A stretch of 38,601 bases of DNA from an uncultured Bacteroidales bacterium (GCA_900317885.1 ONIM01000008.1:1-38601); one strand, 5' to 3'. Shown: positions 1-8,395, numbered from the stretch's first letter. Numbers and translations are program-made. The notes: generated by a model from the letters alone, not told the origin.

Positions 1-533
1 GAGGTGCCGAGTTCCATCAGCCGGTCGTGTACCGAACCTACGTTCTCATCTTCGCCGATAGTGATGCGTTCCTGCATAATCAGGTTTCCTGTGTCGATCT
101 CATGCTTGAGCAGGAAGGTCGTTACGCCGGTCTCTTTGTCGCCGTTCATGACTGCCCGGTTGATCGGCGCGGCGCCGCGGTACTGCGGCAGGAGCGAGGC
201 GTGAAGGTTGAAGGTGCCGAGTCGGGGCATCGCCCAAACGACCTCCGGTAACATACGGAAAGCTACGACGATCTGCAGGTCTGCCTGATACGAACGCAGT
301 TCTTCGAGGAAGGCTTCGTCTTTGAGTTTCTCGGGTTGCAGAATCGGCAGACCGACCTCCAACGCGTATTTCTTCACGTCTGAGTACTGCACTTGATGGC
401 CTCGACCGGCAGGTTTGTCCGGCATGGTGACAACCGCCACGACGTTATAACCGCCTTCCACCAACGCCTTGAGGCTTGCAGTAGCAAACTCCGGCGTACC
501 TAAATATATGATTCTAAGATCTTTTTTTGTCAT
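1..533 (-). CDS. fmt: Methionyl-tRNA formyltransferase (5' part; 3' end outside window)
   Basis: Transfers a formyl group from 10-formyl-tetrahydrofolate to the initiator Met-tRNA in the cytoplasm. About 177 codons are present, covering most of the N-terminal Rossmann-type catalytic domain. Seen in the translation: an N-terminal YLGTPEFA motif, MPDKPAGRGHQ, then NLHASLLPQYRGAAP, which holds the family's catalytic Asn and His and the substrate loop, and later HEIDTGNLI with the catalytic Asp. The C-terminal tRNA-binding domain lies beyond base 1. The ATG at 533-531 overlaps the lgt stop as ATGA, which suggests translational coupling and makes this the last gene of the minus-strand unit visible here. 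The frame is intact over the visible part. Confidence 0.95.
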   Translation of the reverse strand, partial: MTKKDLRIIYLGTPEFATASLKALVEGGYNVVAVVTMPDKPAGRGHQVQYSDVKKYALEVGLPILQPEKLKDEAFLEELRSYQADLQIVVAFRMLPEVVWAMPRLGTFNLHASLLPQYRGAAPINRAVMNGDKETGVTTFLLKHEIDTGNLIMQERITIGEDENVGSVHDRLMELGT

Positions 534-1444
534 TTGTCTTGGTATTTAGGGTCCAGACTTTTCGGGCGTTTATCGACAACCGGACTCAGAGGGCGCTTAT
601 ACGCGCGTATGATAAGGAATATACCTAAAAGAATGAACGGCAGACTCAGGAGTTGCCCCATGTTCAGTACATGTCCGGCTTCGAAGGCCTCCTGGTCGTT
701 CTTGATGAATTCCAATAGGAAACGCGTGACAAACACGATCTCAAAGAACACGCCGAGCAGCAGACCTTCTCTTCGCCGTGCGTCGGTGTACCAATACATC
801 GGCCAAGTGACGCAGAGCGCTACGAAGCAATAGAGTATCTCGTATATCTGCGTCGGGTGACAAGGTACGGTCTGTCCGTCGCGTACGAAGATAAAGCCCC
901 AAGGCAGGTCGGTCGGTCCGCCGTATATCTCACTATTAAAGAGGTTTCCGAGCCGGATGAGCATCGCCGTGAAGCACACGCCTACGCAGAGCCGGTCGAG
1001 AATCCAGAGCCACGAGGTGCCGAACTGCGGGTACTTGCTGAACTTATACTTATTGAGCAGCACCGCTGCGGTGATGAGCCCTATCGCGCCGCCGTGGCTC
1101 GACAGGCCGCCTTCCCATATCTTAAGCAGTCGCAAGGGATTCTCTATATAGGGATTGCGATACGTAAACTCCCATGCCAAGAAATGCCACGGCTTGCCGT
1201 ACTGGTGCCACTCGTAGAACCAGCAGTGCCCTAAGCGCGCACCGATGATCACACCGGCTGCCATCCAGAAGAACAACAGATCCGCCCATTCCGCCGGACA
1301 ATTCTCCCGCTTGTACATCCGCTCATTGACTGCCCAACAAATATATAGCCCGATGGCCCAGAGCAAGCCGTACCACCGTATTCCTCCATCCCCGAAATGT
1401 ATCAAGATCGGGTCCACATCCCATATAATGTAATTTAAGATCAT
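530..1444 (-). CDS. lgt: Prolipoprotein diacylglyceryl transferase
   Basis: Inner-membrane enzyme that attaches diacylglycerol from phosphatidylglycerol to the lipobox cysteine of prolipoproteins, the first step of lipoprotein maturation. 304 residues, within the family's usual range. Several hydrophobic membrane segments are visible. Lgt signatures are present: GARLGHCWFYE (about 68-78), SSHGGAIGL with His117, and RLGNLFNSEIYGG (164-176), which carries the essential Arg and Asn residues. It lies 25 bases after nadK and overlaps fmt by ATGA, so it is probably cotranscribed with both. Lipoproteins that would need it are encoded in this same window (imelysin, di-haem oxidoreductase, the 33677-35239 product). 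Confidence 0.96.
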   Translation of the reverse strand: MILNYIIWDVDPILIHFGDGGIRWYGLLWAIGLYICWAVNERMYKRENCPAEWADLLFFWMAAGVIIGARLGHCWFYEWHQYGKPWHFLAWEFTYRNPYIENPLRLLKIWEGGLSSHGGAIGLITAAVLLNKYKFSKYPQFGTSWLWILDRLCVGVCFTAMLIRLGNLFNSEIYGGPTDLPWGFIFVRDGQTVPCHPTQIYEILYCFVALCVTWPMYWYTDARRREGLLLGVFFEIVFVTRFLLEFIKNDQEAFEAGHVLNMGQLLSLPFILLGIFLIIRAYKRPLSPVVDKRPKSLDPKYQDK

Positions 1445-1469
1445 GCTACGAATATCCGGCTGCGGCGCC

Positions 1470-2363
1470 TCACCGCCCCCAATTAAGTTTTGTTTTTAGA
1501 GATTTCAAGAAACTGTTATCGCCTATCTGTACAACCTTGACGGTGTACGGAGCGCGCTCGATGTGCAGGCTGAGGTCGGTGCTCAGACTAATGCTTCGTC
1601 CATCAACGGAGACCATGTAAGCGTCGTACCGGCTGCTGACGCGGATATCGATCTTCCAATCGTCCGGCATAATAATCGGTCTCACGGTCAAGCTGTGCGG
1701 CGCAATCGGCGTGAGAATCATACCTCTGTTCTGCGGCACAACGAGAGGTCCTCCAATAGAGAGATTATACGCTGTACTGCCCGTCGGCGTAGCGATGATG
1801 AGACCGTCTGAATGGTAGGTATGAAGCAACACACCATTCACTTTGGTCTCGATGGTCAACATATTTGTCAAACCTTGCTTGAGGATTGCTATCTCGTTCA
1901 GCGCGTTCGGCGCCATGATGAGTCCTTCACGCTTGATTCCGTCCTTGTCGAGAATCGTCAGGTTGAGCAGGCTGCGACGCTCGATCGTGTATTCCCCGGC
2001 AACCAGCTTCTGAAGGATATCATCGACATCCTGGGTCTGAACCTCTGCCAGAAATCCCAGATGTCCACAATTGACGCCGAGTATAGGAATATTCTTATCG
2101 CCGATAGCTGCTGCGCTGGTGAGGAAGGTACCGTCACCACCAATGGAAAGCGCAAAATCTATTGGTTCGCCGTACACGTTCTCCGGTTGCTGATCTCCGT
2201 CCCAGTTTTCAGGAAAACTCGGATACTCGCGCAGGTCTAACTCCTGGCGCAACTCTTGCGAGAGCAGGACGTTAATCTTCTGCTCGCTCATGAAAGTCAG
2301 GATGTGCTGCGCCTCGCGCAAGGTCTCCGGCTTCATTGCATTGCCAAAAATCGCTATTGTCAT
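1470..2363 (-). CDS. nadK: NAD kinase
   Basis: Phosphorylates NAD to NADP in the cytoplasm. 297 residues, full length for the family. Diagnostic motifs: GGDGTFL at 75-81 (catalytic Asp and nucleotide-binding glycines), VNCGHLGFLAEV at 98-109, NALNEIAI near 153-160 (the conserved Asn-Glu), and TPTGSTAYNLSIGGPLV from 192. It starts 6 bases after the apbE stop, which argues for one transcript with apbE and lgt. NadK and ApbE both handle cofactors, but I infer no tighter functional link. Confidence 0.96.
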   Translation of the reverse strand: MTIAIFGNAMKPETLREAQHILTFMSEQKINVLLSQELRQELDLREYPSFPENWDGDQQPENVYGEPIDFALSIGGDGTFLTSAAAIGDKNIPILGVNCGHLGFLAEVQTQDVDDILQKLVAGEYTIERRSLLNLTILDKDGIKREGLIMAPNALNEIAILKQGLTNMLTIETKVNGVLLHTYHSDGLIIATPTGSTAYNLSIGGPLVVPQNRGMILTPIAPHSLTVRPIIMPDDWKIDIRVSSRYDAYMVSVDGRSISLSTDLSLHIERAPYTVKVVQIGDNSFLKSLKTKLNWGR

Positions 2364-2369
2364 AATTCC

Positions 2370-3434
2370 CTAATCCGTTAATCCGTTAATCCGTTCCTTC
2401 CACTTTTCCGAAACCACCGTTACGAGGCTGTCTCCTTGCGCTACTATCAGCAGGCATGCAGCGTCTCGAGCTTGCTCAATCATTGCCAAAGCCTCTTCTT
2501 TGCCTAACACCATACATGCTGTAGCCAAGGCGTCCGAGCGCATGCACCGGCTGCTGATGACCGTCGCAGAGAGGACAGAGTGTTGCACCGGGTAGCCCGT
2601 GCGAGGGTCGATAGTGTGGCTCCGACGTACATCGCCGTCGTAGTAGAAATTGCGGTAGTTGCCGGAGGTCGCCATGGCTATGTCCGTCACTTCGAGTATC
2701 TCCTGCAGCTCCTCCTGAGCACCCTCGTTATTGATATTCGGCTTGGTGATGCCTATATGCCAGGGGGCACCTTTGGCGTTCTTGCCTTTGGCTACCACTT
2801 CGCCGCCTATATCCACGAGGTAGTTCTCACATCCGTTTTGGCGCAGCAGCTCCGCGATGACGTCGCATGCCTGACCTTTCGCCACAGCACCGCCGTCGAT
2901 CTGCACCCGCGGGTCGGATTTATAGACACGGTGATCAATCAGTTCCACCTTGTCGAAGCCCACAAACCTGCGAATGCTATCTATCTCCCTTCCTTTTTGG
3001 GAAGGGTCGGCTTTAGGCATCTTCTCTTTTCTTCCGAATCCCCAGTAGTTCACCAGCGGCGCGACGGTGATGTCGAACGCGCCCCCGGAGAGGGTATAGA
3101 CATCCTCCGCCTCTGCCCACATGGCTTCGAAAAACGCATTCGTCGTCGTGTCGCGGTTGTCGTTGATAGCGGAGAGAATAGAGTGGGGATTGAACATACT
3201 CAGACTTGCGTCAAACGCCTCAAAGGCAGCATGAATGCTGTCTTTCAAATCCTCGGTAGCCTCGTAACGAATGTTATAATACGTACCAAAGACCTTCCCT
3301 TCGTTATGGTAGTAGGTCTTATGCAATTCGTCCTCCGCCTCTTGGCGCTTGTCGTCCAAGCCCCAGATTAGCAGTGCTGCCAGGCCTACGCCCAACAACG
3401 CGCCGATTGTATGTCTGTTGTTCGCCCGAATCAT
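2370..3434 (-). CDS. apbE: FAD:protein FMN transferase (ApbE family)
   Basis: ApbE enzymes move FMN from FAD onto a threonine of secreted or membrane proteins such as RnfG and NqrC. 354 residues. An N-terminal hydrophobic stretch (10-25) with no lipobox cysteine looks like a membrane anchor. Family motifs: GAFDITVAPLVNYWGFG (118-134), DGGAVAKGQACD (180-191, the equivalent of the usual DLGGIAKG), VDIGGEV (207-213), GNYRNFY (258-264) and HTIDPRTG (273-280). Residues about 139-150 are an in-frame insertion from a short palindromic element. The last residues and the stop are made by an 8-base tandem repeat. No Rnf or Nqr genes are in the window, so the flavinylated target is not identified. Confidence 0.93.
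   Translation of the reverse strand: MIRANNRHTIGALLGVGLAALLIWGLDDKRQEAEDELHKTYYHNEGKVFGTYYNIRYEATEDLKDSIHAAFEAFDASLSMFNPHSILSAINDNRDTTTNAFFEAMWAEAEDVYTLSGGAFDITVAPLVNYWGFGRKEKMPKADPSQKGREIDSIRRFVGFDKVELIDHRVYKSDPRVQIDGGAVAKGQACDVIAELLRQNGCENYLVDIGGEVVAKGKNAKGAPWHIGITKPNINNEGAQEELQEILEVTDIAMATSGNYRNFYYDGDVRRSHTIDPRTGYPVQHSVLSATVISSRCMRSDALATACMVLGKEEALAMIEQARDAACLLIVAQGDSLVTVVSEKWKERINGLTD
2372..2397. repeat. 8-base tandem repeat at the apbE 3' end
   Basis: About three copies of aatccgtt. On the minus strand the repeat encodes the last residues (E-R-I-N-G-L-T-D) and supplies the TAG stop. Confidence 0.85.
2985..3019. repeat. Palindromic element, type A, inside apbE
   Basis: Arms CCCTTCC (2987-2993) and GGAAGGG (3000-3006), then a G-rich tail. 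Matches 30 of 35 bases with the element at 10207-10241. Read through in frame as about 12 extra ApbE residues (antisense orientation relative to the element as written on plus). Confidence 0.9.
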
Positions 3435-3437
3435 TGA

Positions 3438-4337
3438 TTAGAACCAGATACCGAGACCGATGACGCCGTTGAGTTTCTGGTTATACAGTTTCTCGTCTCC
3501 GGAACCCTTGATGAAGACATTCTCTTTGTTGATGCCGTCAGGGTTCAGCGAAGCCTGTGCGAAGAGGTCGAAGGTTACGTGATCCAGCTCCCACTCCTCG
3601 TTGATTTTCAGGCTGATGTTTGTTACGGCGAACTTCCCGTTGCCGTACAGATCACTCTGCCACGGCGACATTCCTACCACGCCGCCTAAGGTCAGACCGA
3701 TACCCTCAAAGGTGTAGTCGTAACCTACCTCAAAATAACTACTCCAAGCGCGTTTGAGGTCGCCGTCCTCGTTCTCTACGAAGTCATTGCCGGCTACCGT
3801 GGTGTACCAATTAATATATGCACCGGCTTTGTCTCCGAAGAAATGACCAAAGTTATATCCTGCCCAAACTTCCGTAGTGGAAGTAGTATTCACGAATTGA
3901 TCACCGTTCTCGTCCAACTCAATCAGTTTGGCATCTTTCTGCCAGGAGAAGAAGTTCGATCCGTCGCAGTAATAATAGTGGTTAAAACCTACTGTTAGAC
4001 CATAAGTGCTGAAAGACAGTACGACATCCAACTCCGGCATGAAGCGGGTGTTGGGATCGATCTCGATTCCATCTACATCCGTGTAGGTCGGCAGACCCTT
4101 GCGGAAACCCCAGTCCGACGCACCGATGTTTGCCCAAACGCCTGCGCGCAAAGACGTGTGCTCGCCGTCGTAACCGATCTCCAAATCCGGCTGAAAACTC
4201 AGACCGCCGTTATACTGACCACGCCAGATATAACTACTGACAATCTCAGCACCGGCGTCGTAAGCAAACTCTACTTCTGCTTTCGCAGTCATTACTGCCG
4301 CTACCATCGCGGCACACAAAAGTGTAAATTTTTTCAT
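3438..4337 (-). CDS. Outer-membrane beta-barrel protein, TorF/Gcw_chp-like
   Basis: 299 residues with a clear signal peptide (cleavage expected after MTAKA, about residue 20), followed by alternating aromatic/polar strands typical of an outer-membrane barrel and a C-terminal aromatic residue (GIGLGIWF). The region VSSYIWRGQYNGGLSFQPDL and the following GVWANIGASDWGF resemble the putative porin family called TorF/Gcw_chp; I recognise that family by pattern only. It starts 22 bases after the stop of a related barrel gene (4360-5241), sharing the order signal peptide, YIWRG/YLWRG, NIG.(S/T)DWGF. The two are probably ancient tandem duplicates. It is followed 3 bases later by apbE. Transport substrate unknown. 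Confidence 0.8.
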   Translation of the reverse strand: MKKFTLLCAAMVAAVMTAKAEVEFAYDAGAEIVSSYIWRGQYNGGLSFQPDLEIGYDGEHTSLRAGVWANIGASDWGFRKGLPTYTDVDGIEIDPNTRFMPELDVVLSFSTYGLTVGFNHYYYCDGSNFFSWQKDAKLIELDENGDQFVNTTSTTEVWAGYNFGHFFGDKAGAYINWYTTVAGNDFVENEDGDLKRAWSSYFEVGYDYTFEGIGLTLGGVVGMSPWQSDLYGNGKFAVTNISLKINEEWELDHVTFDLFAQASLNPDGINKENVFIKGSGDEKLYNQKLNGVIGLGIWF

Positions 4338-4359
4338 TCTAATACCTATTAATTTTTAA

Positions 4360-5241
4360 TTATTTCAAATAAACGCCAAAGGCGATATTGGCGTTGACCG
4401 CCTGACTACCCGGGTCTTTCGGCTTCCACTGTGCAGTCGTATTATCTGCCGCAAGCGCGGAAGGGTTAATACCCAGTTGCCCTTGTAGCATCAAGCCGCA
4501 TCGCTCGGATACCGACCAGTCTTTGCGTAAACGCAGCTCTATATTCTGCACGGCAAATCCCCGCTGATAACCTGTGTATAAACTGCGCCAAGGCGTGATG
4601 CCTACTGCTCCGTACAGGCTGAGCCCATAGGCAAAATTGTGCGTATAACTAATCTCCGCATAACTCGAGTAGGCATGAATCGTATCGCCGGCCATAACAT
4701 AACTGTCGGCGTTGGTAAAACGCGTGGCCCATAAGATACTCAGCGGTAGTTTGTTGCTCACCGTCCATCGTACGCCTAACTCTAATGCGTTGCGCCCGGA
4801 GTCATAATAACCCAAGTCGAAAAATCCGTGCTTGAAATTATGAATATAGAGCAAGTAGATATCGAGTCCCCACCGTCTGAATCCGATAGTCAGATCCACC
4901 TCGGGCTGGAAGGTCTTAAACCCCCAGTCGGTCACGCCGATGTTCCACCACATGTCAGCGTATAAGCCGCCGTAGCCGACGTTCGCGCTACCTTGTACGT
5001 TCGCGCCGCCGGCATATATGCCTCGCCAAAGGTAGGTGGTCTGGATTCGTGCCTGGGCGCCATAGGTGAAGCCCACGGGACGCTTGTACTCGTCCCAGAA
5101 CCCTTCGACTATCGACTCTTGGCTCTCGACTCTCGTCTCCTCGCCTGCGTACGCCTGCGTATTAAATACAAAAGGTAACGCCCCGACGCATAGCGCCAGA
5201 GCTATTACCTTTCTAAAAGCCGTTGGAAAAATGCTTATCAC
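4360..5241 (-). CDS. Outer-membrane beta-barrel protein, paralogue of the next gene
   Basis: 293 residues. A signal peptide (hydrophobic ALALCVGALPFVF, then TQAYA) is followed by a barrel-like body. YLWRGIYAGGANVQGSANVG and WWNIGVTDWGFKTFQPEVDL align by eye with the barrel at 3438-4337, and GITPWRSLY in this protein parallels GMSPWQSDLY in that one. The mature N-terminus contains a short Glu/Ser-rich stretch encoded by a repetitive gactctcg-like tract (about 5107-5136). It starts 4 bases after the small helix-turn-helix-like gene, so it is in that operon. Function unknown beyond likely outer-membrane porin. Confidence 0.78.
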   Translation of the reverse strand: MISIFPTAFRKVIALALCVGALPFVFNTQAYAGEETRVESQESIVEGFWDEYKRPVGFTYGAQARIQTTYLWRGIYAGGANVQGSANVGYGGLYADMWWNIGVTDWGFKTFQPEVDLTIGFRRWGLDIYLLYIHNFKHGFFDLGYYDSGRNALELGVRWTVSNKLPLSILWATRFTNADSYVMAGDTIHAYSSYAEISYTHNFAYGLSLYGAVGITPWRSLYTGYQRGFAVQNIELRLRKDWSVSERCGLMLQGQLGINPSALAADNTTAQWKPKDPGSQAVNANIAFGVYLK

Positions 5242-5245
5242 TGCC

Positions 5246-5485
5246 TTAAAGCTCGTTTTGAGCCTCCCAAGCGCGGCGCAAAGCCACCTCCAGGATTCGC
5301 GTGTTGCTGAACACTACGATACCCCCGTCGGGACCCGGCTCAATGTGATAATCGGCGTTGCCTTCACCGTTAAAATAAGCTCTTACCTCGTCGCCGGGAA
5401 TACTAAGCTCGGCTGCGATGGCGTCCATACTACCATGAGGAAGGCTGTCTTTTACTGCACGAAGGCGATTGAATGTTGTACGCAT
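5246..5485 (-). CDS. Small helix-turn-helix-like protein
   Basis: 79 residues, cytoplasmic, no signal peptide. The segment LPHGSMDAIAAELSIPGDEV reads like a short helix-turn-helix (helix, G-S-M turn, AAELSI, recognition helix ending in YFNG). The second half, HIEPGPDGGIVVFSN, is a conserved-looking hairpin. I recall similar small proteins annotated as DNA-binding in Bacteroidales, but this is recognition from memory. It is the first gene after the promoter at 5535-5565 and precedes the two barrel genes by 4 bases, so it could regulate its own operon; that is inference. Start ATG at 5485-5483, about 45 bases after the predicted transcription start. Confidence 0.7.
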   Translation of the reverse strand: MRTTFNRLRAVKDSLPHGSMDAIAAELSIPGDEVRAYFNGEGNADYHIEPGPDGGIVVFSNTRILEVALRRAWEAQNEL

Positions 5486-5534
5486 AATGTTTGATTTTTT
5501 ATTGAGTTTATAATGTTGATTTCCAAATCCGGTG

Positions 5535-5565
5535 CAAAGTTACAAAGAATTTTTGATATATGCAA
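5535..5565 (-). promoter_or_regulatory. Bacteroidota-type promoter for the barrel/apbE/nadK operon
   Basis: On the minus strand the -33 element is TTGCATATATC (TTG at 5565-5563) and the -7 element is TAACTTTG (5542-5535), 20 bases apart. It is divergent from the mnmE promoter, with about 40 bases between the two -33 boxes. Confidence 0.85.
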
Positions 5566-5603
5566 GCAAAAAGGTAAAAAAAACGTCCTATTATTATAAA
5601 AAC

Positions 5604-5634
5604 TTGCATATCTCAATTTTTTGTTGTACCTTTG
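5604..5634 (+). promoter_or_regulatory. Bacteroidota-type promoter for mnmE
   Basis: TTGCATATCTC (TTG at 5604-5606) and TACCTTTG (5627-5634), spacer 20. Transcription would start near 5640, only about 13 bases before the mnmE ATG at 5653. Confidence 0.87.
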
Positions 5635-5652
5635 CAGGAAAATTTGAAACAC

Positions 5653-6957
5653 ATGCATGCTATCTGTGCCATCAGTACTGCGTATGGGTTCGGCGGAATC
5701 GCCGTCATCCGTGTCTCCGGAGAGGGGAGTATAGCCATCGTCGATGGCCTCTTTCGCGGTCGTGTGACCTTGGCGGAGGCTAAGGGCGGCACGGTACATT
5801 TTGGCCGTATAGAGAGGAACGGCGAGGTGCTGGACGAGGTGCTCTGTTCGGTCTTCCGCGCGCCGCATTCGTTCACGGGTGAGGAGACCGTAGAGATAGC
5901 GTGTCACGGCAGCCTCTATATCCAGCAGGAGCTGCTCAGATGGCTCATCGACGCAGGTTGTAAGGCTGCCGAACCGGGCGAGTTCACCCGCAGAGCGTTC
6001 CTCAACGGCAAGATGGACCTGACGCAGGCCGAGGCGGTCGCTGACCTCATTGCAGCGCAGAGCAAGGCGGAGAAAGATCTCGCGCTGAGTCAGCTGCGCG
6101 GATCGGTATCCACGGAGTTGGCGGCGCTGCGCGAACGCTTGTTGCATTTCACTTCTCTGGTAGAACTGGAGTTGGATTTTGCGGACCATGAGGAACTGGA
6201 GTTTGCCGACCGTACGGAGCTGCAGACCTTAGCGGACGAGATCGAACACAAACTTGCTGCCTTGCTGGATTCCTTCCGTACCGGCAACGCCATCCGTAAC
6301 GGGATCTCAGTAGCCATCATCGGTGCGCCGAATGTCGGCAAATCGACCCTTCTGAATGCGCTCTTAGGCGAGCAGCGGGCGATAGTGAGCGACATCCAAG
6401 GCACGACGCGTGACACCATCGAAGACACCCTCGTCATCGACGGCATCCTCTTCCGTCTCATCGACACGGCAGGTATCCGCGAGACGAATGATACGCTGGA
6501 GAGCATGGGCATGGAGCGAAGCCGCCGTGCCGCTCAAAATGCGCAGATAGTGCTGCTGATTTCGGACGGAACGGGAACTAAGAATGAGGACATAACGGTT
6601 AACGGAACGCTTATCCATGTGTTGAATAAAGCGGACATCGGTGCGGCAGGGGAAGGGATTCCCATCTCTGCCAAGAATGGCGAGATAGAAGCACTCAAAC
6701 GCGAGTTGGTGCGGGTAGCCAAAGAGCTTATGCCAACCTCCGCCGTGATGCTCTCCAACGTCCGTCACTATGAGGCGATAAGCCGTGCTCATGAAGCCAT
6801 TCTCCGTGTGCAGCAGGGCTTGCAAGACAACCTCTCCGGCGAGTTGCTCTCCATGGATCTGCAGGACTGCCTTGCGGCTCTCGGCGAAGTGACCGGACAG
6901 ATCACCAACGCCGAAGTTCTGGCGAATATATTTAGCAAATTCTGTATAGGCAAATGA
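5653..6957 (+). CDS. mnmE: tRNA uridine-5-carboxymethylaminomethyl modification GTPase
   Basis: With MnmG it builds the cmnm5 group on wobble uridine 34 of several tRNAs. 434 residues from the ATG at 5653. A reading frame can be opened at a TTG (5632), but that codon lies inside the -7 box, so it cannot be the start. N-terminal tetrahydrofolate-binding domain (GFGGIAVIRVSG, PGEFTRRAFLNGKMDL), helical domain, then the inserted G domain: G1 GAPNVGKS (224-231), G2 TTRD (251-254), G3 DTAG (271-274), G4 NKAD. The essential C-terminal FCIGK is intact. First gene of mnmE-yicC-gmk-nadD, overlapping yicC by ATGA. Confidence 0.97.
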   Translation: MHAICAISTAYGFGGIAVIRVSGEGSIAIVDGLFRGRVTLAEAKGGTVHFGRIERNGEVLDEVLCSVFRAPHSFTGEETVEIACHGSLYIQQELLRWLIDAGCKAAEPGEFTRRAFLNGKMDLTQAEAVADLIAAQSKAEKDLALSQLRGSVSTELAALRERLLHFTSLVELELDFADHEELEFADRTELQTLADEIEHKLAALLDSFRTGNAIRNGISVAIIGAPNVGKSTLLNALLGEQRAIVSDIQGTTRDTIEDTLVIDGILFRLIDTAGIRETNDTLESMGMERSRRAAQNAQIVLLISDGTGTKNEDITVNGTLIHVLNKADIGAAGEGIPISAKNGEIEALKRELVRVAKELMPTSAVMLSNVRHYEAISRAHEAILRVQQGLQDNLSGELLSMDLQDCLAALGEVTGQITNAEVLANIFSKFCIGK

Positions 6958-7850
6958 TACTTTCTATGACCGGCTACGGAAAAGCCGAAACAATTTTCCG
7001 AGGACATAAACTGATTTGCGAGATTCGCTCGCTGAACTCCAAATCCATGGACCTCTCGACGAGGCTCATTCCTGCGCTTCGTGCGCATGAGTTGGACATC
7101 CGTACCATCATCACTTCCCGCCTCGAGCGCGGCAAGGTGGATCTCGCCATCTGCGAGCAGACTTCCCTCCCTGCAGGGGAAGGTCAGAGTGGTGCTTCAC
7201 CCATCAATTGGGCGGCAGCGAAGACTTACGCGCAGCAGTACGGCGAGCAGTTTGGCGAACCGGTACCGGCTGAAGTGATGGCGGCTATCCTGCGTTTCCC
7301 GGATGTACAGAAGACCGCCGAAGAGGAGTCCGAAATGACGGACGAGGAATGGAAAGATATTCAGGCTCTCCTGGACCGCGCCATCGAAGCCTTCATCGCC
7401 TTCCGTACCCAAGAAGGAGCGGCGTTGCAAGCGATGTTCACGGAGAAACTCGACGGCATCGCAGCCTTGCTCGCCCAAGTAGAGCCGTTTGAGAAAGGGC
7501 GCGTGGCGAAGATCAAAGAGCGGCTGGAAGCTAACCTCGCACAACTCTCCGCTGAGACGCAGGCGCAGACCGACCGCAACCGGCTCGAGCAGGAGATGAT
7601 CTACTACCTCGAGAAACTTGACATCACCGAGGAGAAAGTGCGCCTGACGAACCATATCAAGTATTTCCGTGAGACCATGGGCGGTGAAGGTGCCGGAGTC
7701 GGCAAGAAACTCGGCTTCATCGCTCAGGAGATGGGACGCGAGATCAACACCCTCGGCTCCAAATCCAACCAATCGGAAATGCAGATCATCGTCGTTAAGA
7801 TGAAAGATATCCTTGAACAAATCAAAGAGCAAGTATTGAACGTCCTATGA
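6954..7850 (+). CDS. yicC: YicC/YloC family endoribonuclease
   Basis: 298 residues. The N-terminal MILSMTGYGKAE is the family signature, and the C-terminal domain ends with KKLGFIAQEMGREINTLGSK and KMKDILEQIKEQVLNVL, both characteristic of YicC/YloC proteins. Members cleave RNA and affect stationary-phase survival in other bacteria. The ATG overlaps the mnmE stop (ATGA), and the stop overlaps the gmk start the same way. Residues about 70-82 (T-S-L-P-A-G-E-G-Q-S-G-A-S) come from a palindromic element at 7162-7199 and look like an insertion relative to the family. yicC next to gmk is a common arrangement in many bacteria. Confidence 0.93.
   Translation: MILSMTGYGKAETIFRGHKLICEIRSLNSKSMDLSTRLIPALRAHELDIRTIITSRLERGKVDLAICEQTSLPAGEGQSGASPINWAAAKTYAQQYGEQFGEPVPAEVMAAILRFPDVQKTAEEESEMTDEEWKDIQALLDRAIEAFIAFRTQEGAALQAMFTEKLDGIAALLAQVEPFEKGRVAKIKERLEANLAQLSAETQAQTDRNRLEQEMIYYLEKLDITEEKVRLTNHIKYFRETMGGEGAGVGKKLGFIAQEMGREINTLGSKSNQSEMQIIVVKMKDILEQIKEQVLNVL
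7162..7199. repeat. Palindromic element inside yicC
   Basis: Outer arms CTTCCC (7162-7167) and GGGAAG (7177-7182) with inner CCCTGCAGGG, followed by a tail AGGTCAGAGTGGTGCTTC. Same plan as the type A and B elements: hairpin plus G-rich tail. Confidence 0.75.
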
Positions 7851-8395
7851 TCTATATTTTTTGTGCGCCTTCGGGCAGCGGTAAATCGACCATGGTGAAG
7901 CATCTGCTCACCCAGCATCCGGATCTCTTTGAACTCTCGGTATCCTGCACGACGCGTCCTCCGCGTGGACAGGAAGTACACGGCAAAGAGTATTACTTTA
8001 TCTCTGTTGAGGAGTTCCAGAAACGCATCGAGAACAATGACTTCATCGAGTATGAGCAGGTCTATGATGGTCTTTATTACGGGACGCTCAAGGAGGAGAT
8101 TGACCGCATTGAGGCGGCAGGACGGCAGGTGCTTTTTGACGTTGATGTGAAAGGTGGTCTGAACCTCAAGAAGATCCTTGGCGATAAAGCGACTTCAATC
8201 TTTATCTGTCCGCCGTCCATCGAGGAACTGCGCCGTCGTCTGGAAGGCCGTGGGGACACGAGCCCGGAGATGATCGAGAAACGCCTCGCGAAAGCGGAAG
8301 AAGAACTCTCCTACAAACCCTACTTCGACCGCGTGGTCGTAAACGATGACCTCACCCATGCCTTCGAACAATTAGACGCCATCATAGCAGAATGA
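7847..8395 (+). CDS. gmk: Guanylate kinase
   Basis: Converts GMP (or dGMP) plus ATP to GDP and ADP. 182 residues, slightly shorter than the usual 190-210 but complete. P-loop APSGSGKST at 7-15, then SCTTRPPRGQEVHGKEYYF (GMP-binding), FIEYEQVYDGLYYGT and LFDVDVKGG, all in the expected order. Start and stop both overlap neighbours by ATGA (yicC before, nadD after), so translation is probably coupled. Confidence 0.97.
   Translation: MIYIFCAPSGSGKSTMVKHLLTQHPDLFELSVSCTTRPPRGQEVHGKEYYFISVEEFQKRIENNDFIEYEQVYDGLYYGTLKEEIDRIEAAGRQVLFDVDVKGGLNLKKILGDKATSIFICPPSIEELRRRLEGRGDTSPEMIEKRLAKAEEELSYKPYFDRVVVNDDLTHAFEQLDAIIAE

Noticed and set aside
5632-5652. TTG start for mnmE giving seven extra residues
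   Set aside because: The codon lies inside the TACCTTTG box and would precede the transcript; the ATG at 5653 matches the family N-terminus.
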